Shown in pieces: positions 33,435 to 40,954 of a DNA stretch of 64,000 nucleotides. The stretch's first letter is position 1. Each line of letters starts with the position of its first letter. The stretch is from Actinomycetes bacterium (lineage in GTDB: Bacteria > Actinomycetota > Acidimicrobiia > Acidimicrobiales > RAAP-2): positions 1 to 64,000 of the forward strand of contig JAJYSP010000012.1 of NCBI GenBank assembly GCA_021793515.1, written 5' to 3'. The translations under genes and the position numbers were made by a program. Under the pieces are notes generated by a model. That model saw only the letters and a program-made list of their open reading frames with translations, was not told the DNA's origin and made no database searches.

Positions 33435-33872
33435 ATGGAACGTAGTCGAACTTCTCAGTACTCAATGGGCTTGCGCTACAAGTCACGCTCTGCGAGAGAC
33501 AATTTCAGTGACCTTCTCACGGCGGCGGAGGCGGGCATGCCACCGGTGATCACGCGTGATCGTCCCGTGGCAGCAATCGATGCACGTGCGCTTGAAGAGT
33601 TGCTCGCGATTCGAGCACCCTTTGACGTCCTCTCTTCGGTTACTAATGACCAGGTTGCGTTGTGGCTTTCGGACGGCTCTGCTTATGCGGTCGGCCCTGA
33701 CCTCGCAACCGCAACGGATGGCTTTCTTGACGCACTGGTTGACTACGCACAAAGTTGGTTTGATGACCTGCGTGAGGCTCCAAATCACGCGCAGAACCGT
33801 TGGCTCGCAATGCGCATTGCGCTGCACGCCGGTGACCGGGAAGAACTTGAGCACGCAGTCTTTGGCGACTGA
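33435..33872 (+). CDS. Phd/YefM-type antitoxin (prevent-host-death family)
   Basis: 145 residues from the ATG at 33435; an ATG at 33468 ('MGLRYKSRSARDNFSDLLTA') would give the more compact Phd-type N-terminus, and a GTG at 33399 lies inside the operator-like palindrome. 'SARDNFSDLLTAAEAGMPPV' and 'VITRDRPVAAIDARALEELL' match the Phd DNA-binding fold. The remaining ~95 residues are an acidic, helical extension beyond the usual Phd length, probably the toxin-neutralising part. Its TGA overlaps the next ATG (TGATG). Confidence 0.8.
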   Translation: MERSRTSQYSMGLRYKSRSARDNFSDLLTAAEAGMPPVITRDRPVAAIDARALEELLAIRAPFDVLSSVTNDQVALWLSDGSAYAVGPDLATATDGFLDALVDYAQSWFDDLREAPNHAQNRWLAMRIALHAGDREELEHAVFGD

Positions 33873-34303
33873 TGCCTCGACCACTCGCGCACGCCGATCA
33901 CAAGAAGTTCGTCGAAACCGAAGGCTGGAAGAAGCAAGGAACTACAAGAGGTGCTCGAAAAACAGGAAACCACTTTCGCTATACCCTCCGGCTGAGTACC
34001 GGAGATATTCTCTACACGAGAGTTTCACACGGTTCCGGATCGATTAAGGACCATTCTCTCGTTGCTTTAATTCTGAGAGAACAACTGCGCGTTTCTGAAG
34101 AAGACTTTTATCGCTGCGTCAATGACGGAACCCTACCTCCGCGTCCGGCGCCCGAAAGCCCGCCGGTGCCTTCGGAAGGTCTCGACGCGAAACTTGTTCG
34201 CAGTCTCATTAACAAGGTCGGCCTCTCTCAAATTGAAGTCGCCAAGCTGAGCAAAGCAGACGCGGTTGAGAGGTGGCGTCAGTATCTGACTGATCACCCC
34301 TAA
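33872..34303 (+). CDS. putative toxin (HicA-like / cytotoxic translational repressor family)
   Basis: 143 residues. The N-terminal ~80 residues resemble the small dsRBD-like RNA-binding toxin fold of HicA: 'HKKFVETEGWKKQGTTRGAR', 'GNHFRYTLRLSTGDILYTRV', and 'SLVALILREQLRVSEEDFYR'. A proline-rich linker leads to a second helical part ('LVRSLINKVGLSQIEVAKLS') of unknown role. Paired with the Phd-like gene by a 1-base overlap, the classic toxin-antitoxin arrangement with the antitoxin first. The HicA resemblance is by pattern only; a RelE-like fold is the alternative. Codon use is less GC-rich than in flanking genes. Confidence 0.65.
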   Translation: MPRPLAHADHKKFVETEGWKKQGTTRGARKTGNHFRYTLRLSTGDILYTRVSHGSGSIKDHSLVALILREQLRVSEEDFYRCVNDGTLPPRPAPESPPVPSEGLDAKLVRSLINKVGLSQIEVAKLSKADAVERWRQYLTDHP

Positions 34304-34394
34304 CTTTCCACCGGTGAGGTCACAGCAACGCGCCACAAAGTGATTTCAGCGACTTATGTGGAGACGTCTACCTTTCGTATGTGTTTTCCAGTTA

Positions 34395-34437
34395 GTAGGG
34401 CCGGTGGGGATCGAACCCACGACCGAGGGATTATGAG
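34395..34437 (-). repeat. att-like repeat within the intact tRNA gene
   Basis: The 43-base partner of 32280-32322. It covers tRNA nucleotides 32 to 73 plus one base, so integration here would keep the tRNA functional. Confidence 0.85.
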
Positions 34438-34468
34438 TCCCCTGCTCTAACCACTGAGCTACGGCCCT
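34396..34468 (-). tRNA. tRNA with CAT anticodon (Ile2 or elongator Met)
   Basis: 73 bases, all arms paired: acceptor AGGGCCG/CGGCCCT, D arm GCTC/GAGC, anticodon stem GGGGA/TCCCT with loop CTCATAA, T stem GTGGG/CCCAC, discriminator A; CCA is not encoded. The 'AGCAGGGGACTCATAATCCC' region resembles E. coli tRNA-Ile2 (lysidine-modified CAT) more than elongator tRNA-Met; it is not the initiator because the first pair is A-T and the anticodon stem lacks three G-C pairs of initiator type. Its 3' 43 bases are duplicated at 32280-32322, marking it as an integration site. Confidence 0.9.
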
Positions 34469-34578
34469 GCGAACTGTGGCACATTCGCACTGCGATGAAC
34501 CACTAGCAACCTATCGAACTTGGCCCATCCGCCACCGCACTGCTCCCACGTCGTGCTGCAACAGGCTCGGAATCAGGG

Positions 34579-34651
34579 CTCCCAGAGCAGGACTCGAACC
34601 TGCAACCTAGCGATTAACAGTCGCTTGCTCTGCCAATTGAGCTATCTGGGA
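34579..34651 (-). tRNA. tRNA-Asn (GTT)
   Basis: 73 bases. Acceptor TCCCAGA/TCTGGGA, anticodon loop CTGTTAA (anticodon GTT), T loop TTCGAGT, discriminator G as usual for tRNA-Asn; CCA not encoded. It lies 110 bases upstream of the CAT tRNA on the same strand, with which it may be co-transcribed. Confidence 0.95.
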
Positions 34652-34693
34652 CCGCACCCGAAGGCACCGCAACACTAGCACCCGAACACTTCG

Positions 34694-35491
34694 TCACTGG
34701 AGGTCGAACCACGCCTGGAGCCGTTCGGCGTCCTCGCTCTCGCGCACGGCCCGACGGCTACGCTCGATCCGCTTGGCCATGCCCTGGCGCGTGATCGAGT
34801 GAGCCGCGGCCAGTTCCTCCAGCGTTGTCGTTCGAAACGTGTACTGCCAGAAGTCGTCGAAATCCGGCCCACAAATGCGCTTTAACGCGTCAATCACCCA
34901 CGACGGTGCCTCAGAAGGCCCCTCAGTGCCACGAGAGTCCACGAGGTCCGGTAACGGTGTTTCGTGGAAGCGACGCCGCACCAACTCGCGGCTCATCTGC
35001 ATGATCTCGTCGGCTCTGACCAAGGAAACCCCAAGGTGTGCGGCGATCTCCCGCCGCGACGGCGGGCGCGTTCGTGAACGTTCGAATCGCTGAAGCGAGA
35101 CAACAAGTCGCATCTCGCCGTCGGTCAGGCCCGCCTGCTGCTGCACCGCCTGATTGACGAGCTTGGTAATCCAGTAGTTCGCATACGTCGCGAATCGAAC
35201 GCCACGCGCCGGATCGAATCGACGTAGCGCGTTTACGAGACCTTCCACGCCGGCGGCCTCCAACTCCTCGTTTCCGAATCGGTAGCCACGTTCGTTGACC
35301 CGAGCACGCACGAGTCCACATGTCGCGCGCAGCAAGGTCGACTCCGCCTCCTGGCCGGCCTGGCGCTGTCGAAGCAGTCGTCGTCGCACCGACGCATCGA
35401 CGACGGAGACGAGCGCGGCCTCGGCTTCGCGGCCCCGAACGATGATCGGGTAGAGACGCCGCTCCTCGTCGATGCTGAGGGGCTCGGTCAT
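34694..35491 (-). CDS. compact sigma-70 family RNA polymerase sigma factor
   Basis: 265 residues from the ATG at 35491, 32 bases after the dnaG stop. Region 2 is clear: 'ELEAAGVEGLVNALRRFDPA' and 'RGVRFATYANYWITKLVNQA', the core- and -10-binding helices of group 1-3 sigmas. A region-3-like segment follows ('PSRREIAAHLGVSLVRADEI'), then a weak region 4 ('TLEELAAAHSITRQGMAKRI'). Region 1.1 and the long non-conserved region of primary sigma factors are missing, and region 4 lacks the usual 'RERIRQIE' wording. The position after dnaG is where rpoD sits in many bacteria, but this protein is too short and divergent to be called RpoD. Confidence 0.8.
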   Translation of the reverse strand: MTEPLSIDEERRLYPIIVRGREAEAALVSVVDASVRRRLLRQRQAGQEAESTLLRATCGLVRARVNERGYRFGNEELEAAGVEGLVNALRRFDPARGVRFATYANYWITKLVNQAVQQQAGLTDGEMRLVVSLQRFERSRTRPPSRREIAAHLGVSLVRADEIMQMSRELVRRRFHETPLPDLVDSRGTEGPSEAPSWVIDALKRICGPDFDDFWQYTFRTTTLEELAAAHSITRQGMAKRIERSRRAVRESEDAERLQAWFDLQ

Positions 35492-35523
35492 CGAGAGTCC
35501 CCCGACGATTCGTCGTGACGGGG

Positions 35524-37332
35524 TCACGTTGGTTGGCTGGCCATGCGACCGACGAGCCATTCACGAAGCGAGGCCTCCGCCGACTCACCCTGATCCGTTC
35601 CCAGCAACGCGAGTCGAACCTTCACATCACGAATCACGGCGACCGCGACGTCTGGTGCCACCGAACCGTCGCGCAGGTCACGCTCGAGCTCGTGCAACGC
35701 GACGTCGGCGGCGTGTCGCAGAAGTTGCGCGACGACCGCCGCCACCGCGCTGTCCGACGGGTGCGAACCCGGATCGTCCACGACGACCTCGCTAAGTACG
35801 CGAGCGGCTTCCTCGAGACCCTGGTGGTCGAGTCGTTCGATGATGGTCGACATCGACTCGCCAGTGGTGAGTGCGATGAACGCGTCACGCTGAACGTCGT
35901 GGACGAAGTACGAGGCGTCAAAACGCTGGCGCACGTCAGGAAAGTGCACACAGAGACGTAACGCCTCCAATCCCGGTCGCGGGAGCCGGTCGGTGACCGG
36001 ACGATTCACCGCGACGATGGGCGTGACGCGCACCTCGCCTCGGGCCACGTCGCCGACGCGCGCGCGCAGCGTCGCCACGTCCAGACGAAGACGGTCAGCC
36101 ACTTGCATAACGTACTGGTCGCGCACCAGGTCACTCGGGTGCTCGGCGAGGACAGTAATCGCTCGCTCACCCGCCCGAGCCCGACCCTCGGGCGTACCGA
36201 AGTCGGCGGACTCGAGGACGCGTTCGAGGCGGAACTGCAGAAACGGGACCGCATCGGCTACGCACTGACGCAGTGCGGCGGGATCACGCTGGGCGAGTTC
36301 GGCGGGATCGGTGCCCTCGGGCATACGCGCTACCGCGACGTCGACCTCGTGCTGGCGTTCCCACTGATACACCGAGGCGGCTGCGCTCTGACCGGCCTGG
36401 TCCGCGTCGTAGGCGAGGACGATGCGCTTGGCGAAGTTGCGCATCGTCCGAAAGTGCTCCTCACCGAGTGCCGTACCGCAGGTGGCGACCGCCCGTGGCA
36501 TCCCCGCGCCGAAGAACGCGATGACGTCGGTGTAACCCTCGCACACGATGATCTCGCCGGACCGGATGATGTCATCCTTCGCCCAATTCAGGGCGTAGAG
36601 AGTTCGCCGCTTCGAGTAGATCGGGGTCTCGGGGCTGTTCTTGTACTTCGCCGGTGGGGTCCCGTCGGCTCGCGTAGCCCCGGGCATGATCCGCCCGCCC
36701 ATCGCGATGGCCTTGCCGCTCGGGTCGAAGATGGGAAAGATGAGGCGCGCGCGCATCGCGTCCTGCTTTCGTCCCCGTTGGTTCACGAACCCGAGACCGG
36801 TACCGCCCAGCACCGCCTCGTCGAGGTGCAGAGCGTTCGCGAGCGCGTCCCACTGGTCGGGCGCCCAGCCGAGGCGGAACTGGCGCGCGATCTCCCCGCT
36901 GATGCCCCGGCTCCGCAGGTAGTCGCGCGCCGCCCGAGCGTCGGGGGACTCGAGGAGGCGACGGTGATACCAGTCAACCGCCCGTTCCATCGCGTCGAGC
37001 AGCCGCTGGCGCTCCTTGCGTTCCCTGGACGCGTTGGCGTCCTCATGGAGCTCGATGCCGCAACGCTCCGCGAGCAGTCGGACGGCGTCGACGAAGTCCA
37101 AGTGCATCGTCTCGCGCACCCAGGTGATCTGGTCGCCCGCGACGCGGCAGCCAAAGCAGTAGTACCGCCCCTCTTCGGCGTTGACCGAGAACGACGGGGT
37201 CTTCTCCCCGTGAAACGGACACAGGCCGGTCCAGCGTCGTCCGGTCTTCTTGAGCGCGACCTGCTCGGTGATCAAGGCGACGATGTCTGTAGCGGCGCGA
37301 ACCGCCGCGATGTCGCTGTCCGAGATGGCCAT
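35524..37332 (-). CDS. dnaG: DNA primase
   Basis: 602 residues from the ATG at 37332 ('MAISDSDIAAVRAATDIVAL'). The N-terminal zinc-binding CHC2 domain is 'RRWTGLCPFHGEKTPSFSVN' and 'GRYYCFGCRVAGDQITWVR' (Cys, His, Cys, Cys). The TOPRIM domain holds 'EIIVCEGYTDVIAFFGAGMP', 'AVATCGTALGEEHFRTMRNF' and 'IVLAYDADQAGQSAAASVYQ'. The C-terminal part is the DnaB-interacting helical region and is poorly conserved. It makes RNA primers for replication. It is divergent from the ABC transporter (65 bases) and precedes the sigma factor. Confidence 0.95.
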   Translation of the reverse strand: MAISDSDIAAVRAATDIVALITEQVALKKTGRRWTGLCPFHGEKTPSFSVNAEEGRYYCFGCRVAGDQITWVRETMHLDFVDAVRLLAERCGIELHEDANASRERKERQRLLDAMERAVDWYHRRLLESPDARAARDYLRSRGISGEIARQFRLGWAPDQWDALANALHLDEAVLGGTGLGFVNQRGRKQDAMRARLIFPIFDPSGKAIAMGGRIMPGATRADGTPPAKYKNSPETPIYSKRRTLYALNWAKDDIIRSGEIIVCEGYTDVIAFFGAGMPRAVATCGTALGEEHFRTMRNFAKRIVLAYDADQAGQSAAASVYQWERQHEVDVAVARMPEGTDPAELAQRDPAALRQCVADAVPFLQFRLERVLESADFGTPEGRARAGERAITVLAEHPSDLVRDQYVMQVADRLRLDVATLRARVGDVARGEVRVTPIVAVNRPVTDRLPRPGLEALRLCVHFPDVRQRFDASYFVHDVQRDAFIALTTGESMSTIIERLDHQGLEEAARVLSEVVVDDPGSHPSDSAVAAVVAQLLRHAADVALHELERDLRDGSVAPDVAVAVIRDVKVRLALLGTDQGESAEASLREWLVGRMASQPT

Positions 37333-37397
37333 GGCTAGACGGTACCGCCTCGACGGTGTTCGACCGTCGCTGTCGGTGGTGTCCCTAGACTGCCTCC

Positions 37398-38387
37398 GTG
37401 TCCGACTTCGCCGTAGAAGCCCGATCGATCGTCCGAACATTCAAGGACGGCACCGTGCGCGCGCTCGATGACGTGTCGCTCCACGTAGCGCGAGGCGAGG
37501 TCTTCGGACTACTCGGACCCAACGGCTCAGGCAAGACCACGATGGTCCGCATCCTCTCGACCATCCTCGCCCCTGACTCCGGCTCGGCCATCGTGAACGG
37601 CTTTGACGTCGTGCGCCAGGCCGACGCCGTTCGTCGCAGCATTGGGCTCGCCGGACAGTACGCCACGGTGGACGAGAATCTGACCGGATTCGAGAACCTC
37701 CGGATGATCGGTCGACTCAACCACCTGGACCGGGCCACGGTCCGCCGGCGCGCGAACGAGCTACTCGAACAATTCGGACTGGCCGACGCGGCGACGAGAA
37801 ACGTCAAGACCTACTCGGGCGGGATGCGTCGCCGCCTCGACCTGGCCGCCGCGCTCGTGGCCACACCCCCACTGCTGTTCCTTGATGAGCCAACGACCGG
37901 TCTGGACCCCCAGAGCCGTCAGGATCTCTGGGCCATCATCGAGCAGTTGGTCGAGGACGGCACGACCGTGCTCTTGACGACCCAGTACCTCGAAGAGGCT
38001 GACCGACTGGCGAAACAACTCGTGGTGCTCGACCACGGCCACATCATCGCCCAGGGGACCTCCCGGGAGCTCAAGACTCGCCTCGGTGCGACAGTGCTCG
38101 AGCTCACGTTCGAATCGACCGACGGCGCCGCCCGTGGGGCCGAGATCTTGCGCGCTGTGGCGGGTAACGCCATGAACATCGAGGGGACGGTGGTGGAATA
38201 CACGGTGGATGGCGGTCCCGCCGCGGCCGCTGACGCGCTTCGCCGCCTCGACGCTGCAAACATCGCCCTCGCGGGACTGGTCCTTCGTGAGCCGAGTCTC
38301 GATGACGTGTTCTTGAGTCTCACCGGACATCGGGCCGAGGACGAGGTCGTGAAGCCGGCTCCTGTCACGCGATCGGTCCGACGATGA
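37398..38387 (+). CDS. daunorubicin-resistance-type ABC transporter ATP-binding protein (DrrA-like)
   Basis: 329 residues. Walker A 'LLGPNGSGKTTMVRILSTIL', Q-loop 'IGLAGQYATVDENLTGFENL', ABC signature 'VKTYSGGMRRRLDLAAALVA', Walker B 'PPLLFLDEPTTGLDPQSRQD', and the H-loop 'VLLTTQYLEEADRLAKQLVV'. The 'QYATVDENLTGFENLRMIGR' wording and the C-terminal ~100-residue extension are typical of DrrA-family exporters in actinobacteria. It drives the permease encoded by the 4-base-overlapping next gene. Substrate unknown. Confidence 0.92.
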   Translation: MSDFAVEARSIVRTFKDGTVRALDDVSLHVARGEVFGLLGPNGSGKTTMVRILSTILAPDSGSAIVNGFDVVRQADAVRRSIGLAGQYATVDENLTGFENLRMIGRLNHLDRATVRRRANELLEQFGLADAATRNVKTYSGGMRRRLDLAAALVATPPLLFLDEPTTGLDPQSRQDLWAIIEQLVEDGTTVLLTTQYLEEADRLAKQLVVLDHGHIIAQGTSRELKTRLGATVLELTFESTDGAARGAEILRAVAGNAMNIEGTVVEYTVDGGPAAAADALRRLDAANIALAGLVLREPSLDDVFLSLTGHRAEDEVVKPAPVTRSVRR

Positions 38388-39175
38388 ACGCCCCGACCCA
38401 GACCCCCAAGGGAGACCTGCGCTGGGTGGCGATCGACATCTGGACGATCGCTCGACGCAATCTGCTCACCCTGATACGGATTCCGATTTCGCTCGTCTTC
38501 GCCATCGTCCAACCGGTGATGTTCGTGCTGTTGTTCCGCTACGTATTCGGTGGCGCGATCCATATCGCCCATGGTCAGTACGTCAACTTTCTGATCCCGG
38601 GCATTCTCGTGCAAACGACTATCTTCGGTGCGGTCGGCACCGCCATCGGCCTCGCCGAGGACCTCCAACGGGGACTCATCGAACGCTTCCGTGCACTGCC
38701 CATGGCCCGCACCGCCGTGCTCGGGGGGCGTACCGTGGCCGACCTCGCTAGAAACATCCTCGTGCTGGTCGTCATCACGGTGGTCGGCTTCGCAGTGGGC
38801 TTCCGTCCCCACGGCGGCGTCGGGCCGTATCTCGAAGCGAGCCTGCTCATGCTTTATTTCGCTTACGCGCTCTCGTGGGGCTTCGCCTTTGTCGGCCTGG
38901 CCGCACCCAACTCAGAGACCGCCCAGGCGATGACCTTTCCGATCATCTTTCCCATCACCTTCGCCTCGTCAATCTTCGTCCAGGTCCAATCGATGCCCTG
39001 GTGGTTGCAGGACTTCGCACGTAATCAACCGGTCTCACAAGCGGCCAACGCAGTTCGTGGCTTGATGCTCGGGACCCCAACGGGCAACTCGGTGTGGCTG
39101 ACGCTCATCTGGGGCACCGGCGCGCTGCTCGTGCTCGCACCGCTCGCGACGATGCGCTACCGAAGGGCTGCGTGA
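38384..39175 (+). CDS. ABC-2 type transporter permease (DrrB-like)
   Basis: 263 residues with about six transmembrane segments. 'IARRNLLTLIRIPISLVFAI' and 'VQPVMFVLLFRYVFGGAIHI' form the N-terminal pair typical of DrrB, and 'SNIF'-like 'YVNFLIPGILVQTTIFGAVG' follows. It ends 'MLGTPTGNSVWLTLIWGTGA' with the last helix. Start overlaps the ATPase stop by 4 bases, so stoichiometric translation is likely. The next gene is a thioesterase 3 bases downstream. Confidence 0.88.
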   Translation: MNAPTQTPKGDLRWVAIDIWTIARRNLLTLIRIPISLVFAIVQPVMFVLLFRYVFGGAIHIAHGQYVNFLIPGILVQTTIFGAVGTAIGLAEDLQRGLIERFRALPMARTAVLGGRTVADLARNILVLVVITVVGFAVGFRPHGGVGPYLEASLLMLYFAYALSWGFAFVGLAAPNSETAQAMTFPIIFPITFASSIFVQVQSMPWWLQDFARNQPVSQAANAVRGLMLGTPTGNSVWLTLIWGTGALLVLAPLATMRYRRAA

Positions 39176-39178
39176 ACC

Positions 39179-39607
39179 ATGGCCGTACTGGACGCCACGG
39201 AACTACAGACCATCATGGTCGAGGCGTTCCCCGGTAACGCCGTACCACTCGTGGAGACGGTCACCGACGAATACGTCATCGTGTGTCAGCCGGTCGACCT
39301 CCAGCACGGGCGCCCCGGCGGGACGCTGTCGGGCCCGACGATGATGATGCTCGCCGACACCGCCGCCTGGATGGCGATCCTCGCCCAGATAGGCCCAGTG
39401 CTGCTCGCGGTAACGACGAGCCTGCACATCGACTTCCTGCGCAAACCGGCGCTACGCGACGTGTTGGCCCGAGCGCGCGTCCTCAAACTCGGTCGTAAGT
39501 TGGCCGTCGTTGACGTCGAGATCTACTCGCGCGGCGAGACCGACCTCGTCGCCAAGGCGCAGGTTACGTACTCACTCCCCTCGCCGAAGGGCGCCGCGCA
39601 AGACTGA
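39179..39607 (+). CDS. PaaI-like hotdog-fold thioesterase
   Basis: 142 residues. Hotdog features: 'GGTLSGPTMMMLADTAAWMA' (the substrate-binding helix with its Asp), 'VTTSLHIDFLRKPALRDVLA' and 'RKLAVVDVEIYSRGETDLVA'. Members hydrolyse acyl-CoA thioesters, for example phenylacetyl-CoA derivatives. It follows the DrrAB-like genes by 3 bases and probably shares their transcript, which hints at a lipid- or acyl-linked exporter substrate, but this is weak. Confidence 0.82.
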   Translation: MAVLDATELQTIMVEAFPGNAVPLVETVTDEYVIVCQPVDLQHGRPGGTLSGPTMMMLADTAAWMAILAQIGPVLLAVTTSLHIDFLRKPALRDVLARARVLKLGRKLAVVDVEIYSRGETDLVAKAQVTYSLPSPKGAAQD

Positions 39608-39617
39608 CGGCGCAGCG

Positions 39618-40937
39618 CTACGCGACGGTCATACGACGGCGCAAGTCCTCGACCAACCCCTCGATCGGCACGCGCGTCTGCGCGGTCGTGTCGCGATCAC
39701 GGACGGTCACGGCGCGGTCTTCGAGGGTGTCGAAGTCGACCGTCACGCAGTACGGGGTGCCGATCTCGTCTTGGCGGCGGTAGCGACGGCCGATCGATTG
39801 GGTCACGTCGTAGTCGCACATGTACCACGGCTGCAGGGCGCCGAGGACCTCGCGCGACACCCCTTCGAGCTCGGGCTTCTTCGACAGCGGGAGCACCGCG
39901 ACCTGGTACGGCGAGAGACGCCAGTCGAGTCGTAACACCGTGCGGTTCTCCCCCTCCACAGTGTCTTCCTCGTAGGCGGCGAGGAGGAAGGCCATCATCG
40001 CCCGTGTCGCCCCGGCGGCCGGTTCGATCACGTAGGGCGTGTACCGTTCGCCGGCCTGCTGGTCGAAGTACTCGAGTCGAACGCCCGACGCCTTTGAGTG
40101 CTGGGTGAGGTCATAGTCACCGCGATTGGCGATGCCTTCGAGCTCGTCCCAGCCCCAGGGATAAAGGAACTCAACGTCCGTCGTACCACGTGAGTAGTGC
40201 GAGAGGTCTTCCTTCGCGTGCTCGTGCAGGCGGAGCCGGTTCGCCGGGATACCGAGGTTCGTGTACCACTCGTAGCGCGTCGAGATCCAGTAGCGGTACC
40301 AGCTGTCGGCGTCCGCGGGCGGAACGAAGTACTCCATCTCCATCTGCTCGAACTCACGGGTTCGAAAGACGAAGTTCTGCGGGGTGATCTCGTTGCGGAA
40401 GGATTTACCGACCTGGGCGATGCCGAACGGGGGCTTGCGCCGCGTCGTCGTGAGCACGTTCATGAAGTTGGTGAACATGCCCTGGGCCGTCTCGGGGCGA
40501 AGATACGCCGTCGCCCCCTCGCCTTCGACGGGCCCGGCCTGGGTCTTGAACATGAGGTTGAAGGCGCGCGCCTCGGTGAACTCGGTGCCACCGCAGTTCG
40601 GGCACACGCCGTCGATCTTGTCCTCGCGCCACCGCTCCTTGCAGCGACGGCAGTCGACCAGCGGATCGGTGAAGGTCTCGAGGTGGCCCGACGCCGCCCA
40701 CACCGCCGGCGGACCCAGGATCGCCGCGTCGATGCCGACGATGTCGTCTCGCAACTGAACCATCGAGCGCCACCAGGCCTGTTTGACGTTGCGCAACATG
40801 TTGACCCCGAGCGGGCCGTAGTCATAGGTCGATCGGAAGCCACCGTAGATCTCCGCGGACGGGAAGATGAACCCTCGCCGCTTGGCGAGGTTGATCACCT
40901 TGTCCAACAGGTCGGGGTCCAGCGCCGGCGTGGTCAT
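39618..40937 (-). CDS. glyS: glycyl-tRNA synthetase (dimeric, class II)
   Basis: 439 residues, alpha2-type. N-terminus 'LINLAKRRGFIFPSAEIYGG' and 'STYDYGPLGVNMLRNVKQAW' are diagnostic. A zinc ribbon with 'CRRCKERWREDKIDGVCPNC' follows. Motif 2 is 'FGIAQVGKSFRNEITPQNFV' and 'FRTREFEQMEMEYFVPP', then 'YDLTQHSKASGVRLEYFD' and motif 3 'ENRTVLRLDWRLSPYQVAVL'; the anticodon-binding domain ends the protein. It charges tRNA-Gly. Convergent with the thioesterase gene, 10 bases apart. Confidence 0.95.
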   Translation of the reverse strand: MTTPALDPDLLDKVINLAKRRGFIFPSAEIYGGFRSTYDYGPLGVNMLRNVKQAWWRSMVQLRDDIVGIDAAILGPPAVWAASGHLETFTDPLVDCRRCKERWREDKIDGVCPNCGGTEFTEARAFNLMFKTQAGPVEGEGATAYLRPETAQGMFTNFMNVLTTTRRKPPFGIAQVGKSFRNEITPQNFVFRTREFEQMEMEYFVPPADADSWYRYWISTRYEWYTNLGIPANRLRLHEHAKEDLSHYSRGTTDVEFLYPWGWDELEGIANRGDYDLTQHSKASGVRLEYFDQQAGERYTPYVIEPAAGATRAMMAFLLAAYEEDTVEGENRTVLRLDWRLSPYQVAVLPLSKKPELEGVSREVLGALQPWYMCDYDVTQSIGRRYRRQDEIGTPYCVTVDFDTLEDRAVTVRDRDTTAQTRVPIEGLVEDLRRRMTVA

Positions 40938-40954
40938 CCGACCAGGCTACTGGA

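Noticed and set aside
32454-34303. CRISPR array or CRISPR-associated genes in the accessory region
   Set aside because: The only repeats are three short direct copies with unequal spacing (41 and 19 bases) and no cas-like protein is nearby.
34333-34361. Imperfect hairpin (ccacaaagt ... acttatgtgg) after the toxin gene
   Set aside because: It has a one-base bulge, a long loop and no T-run; too weak to call a terminator, although the position would suit one.
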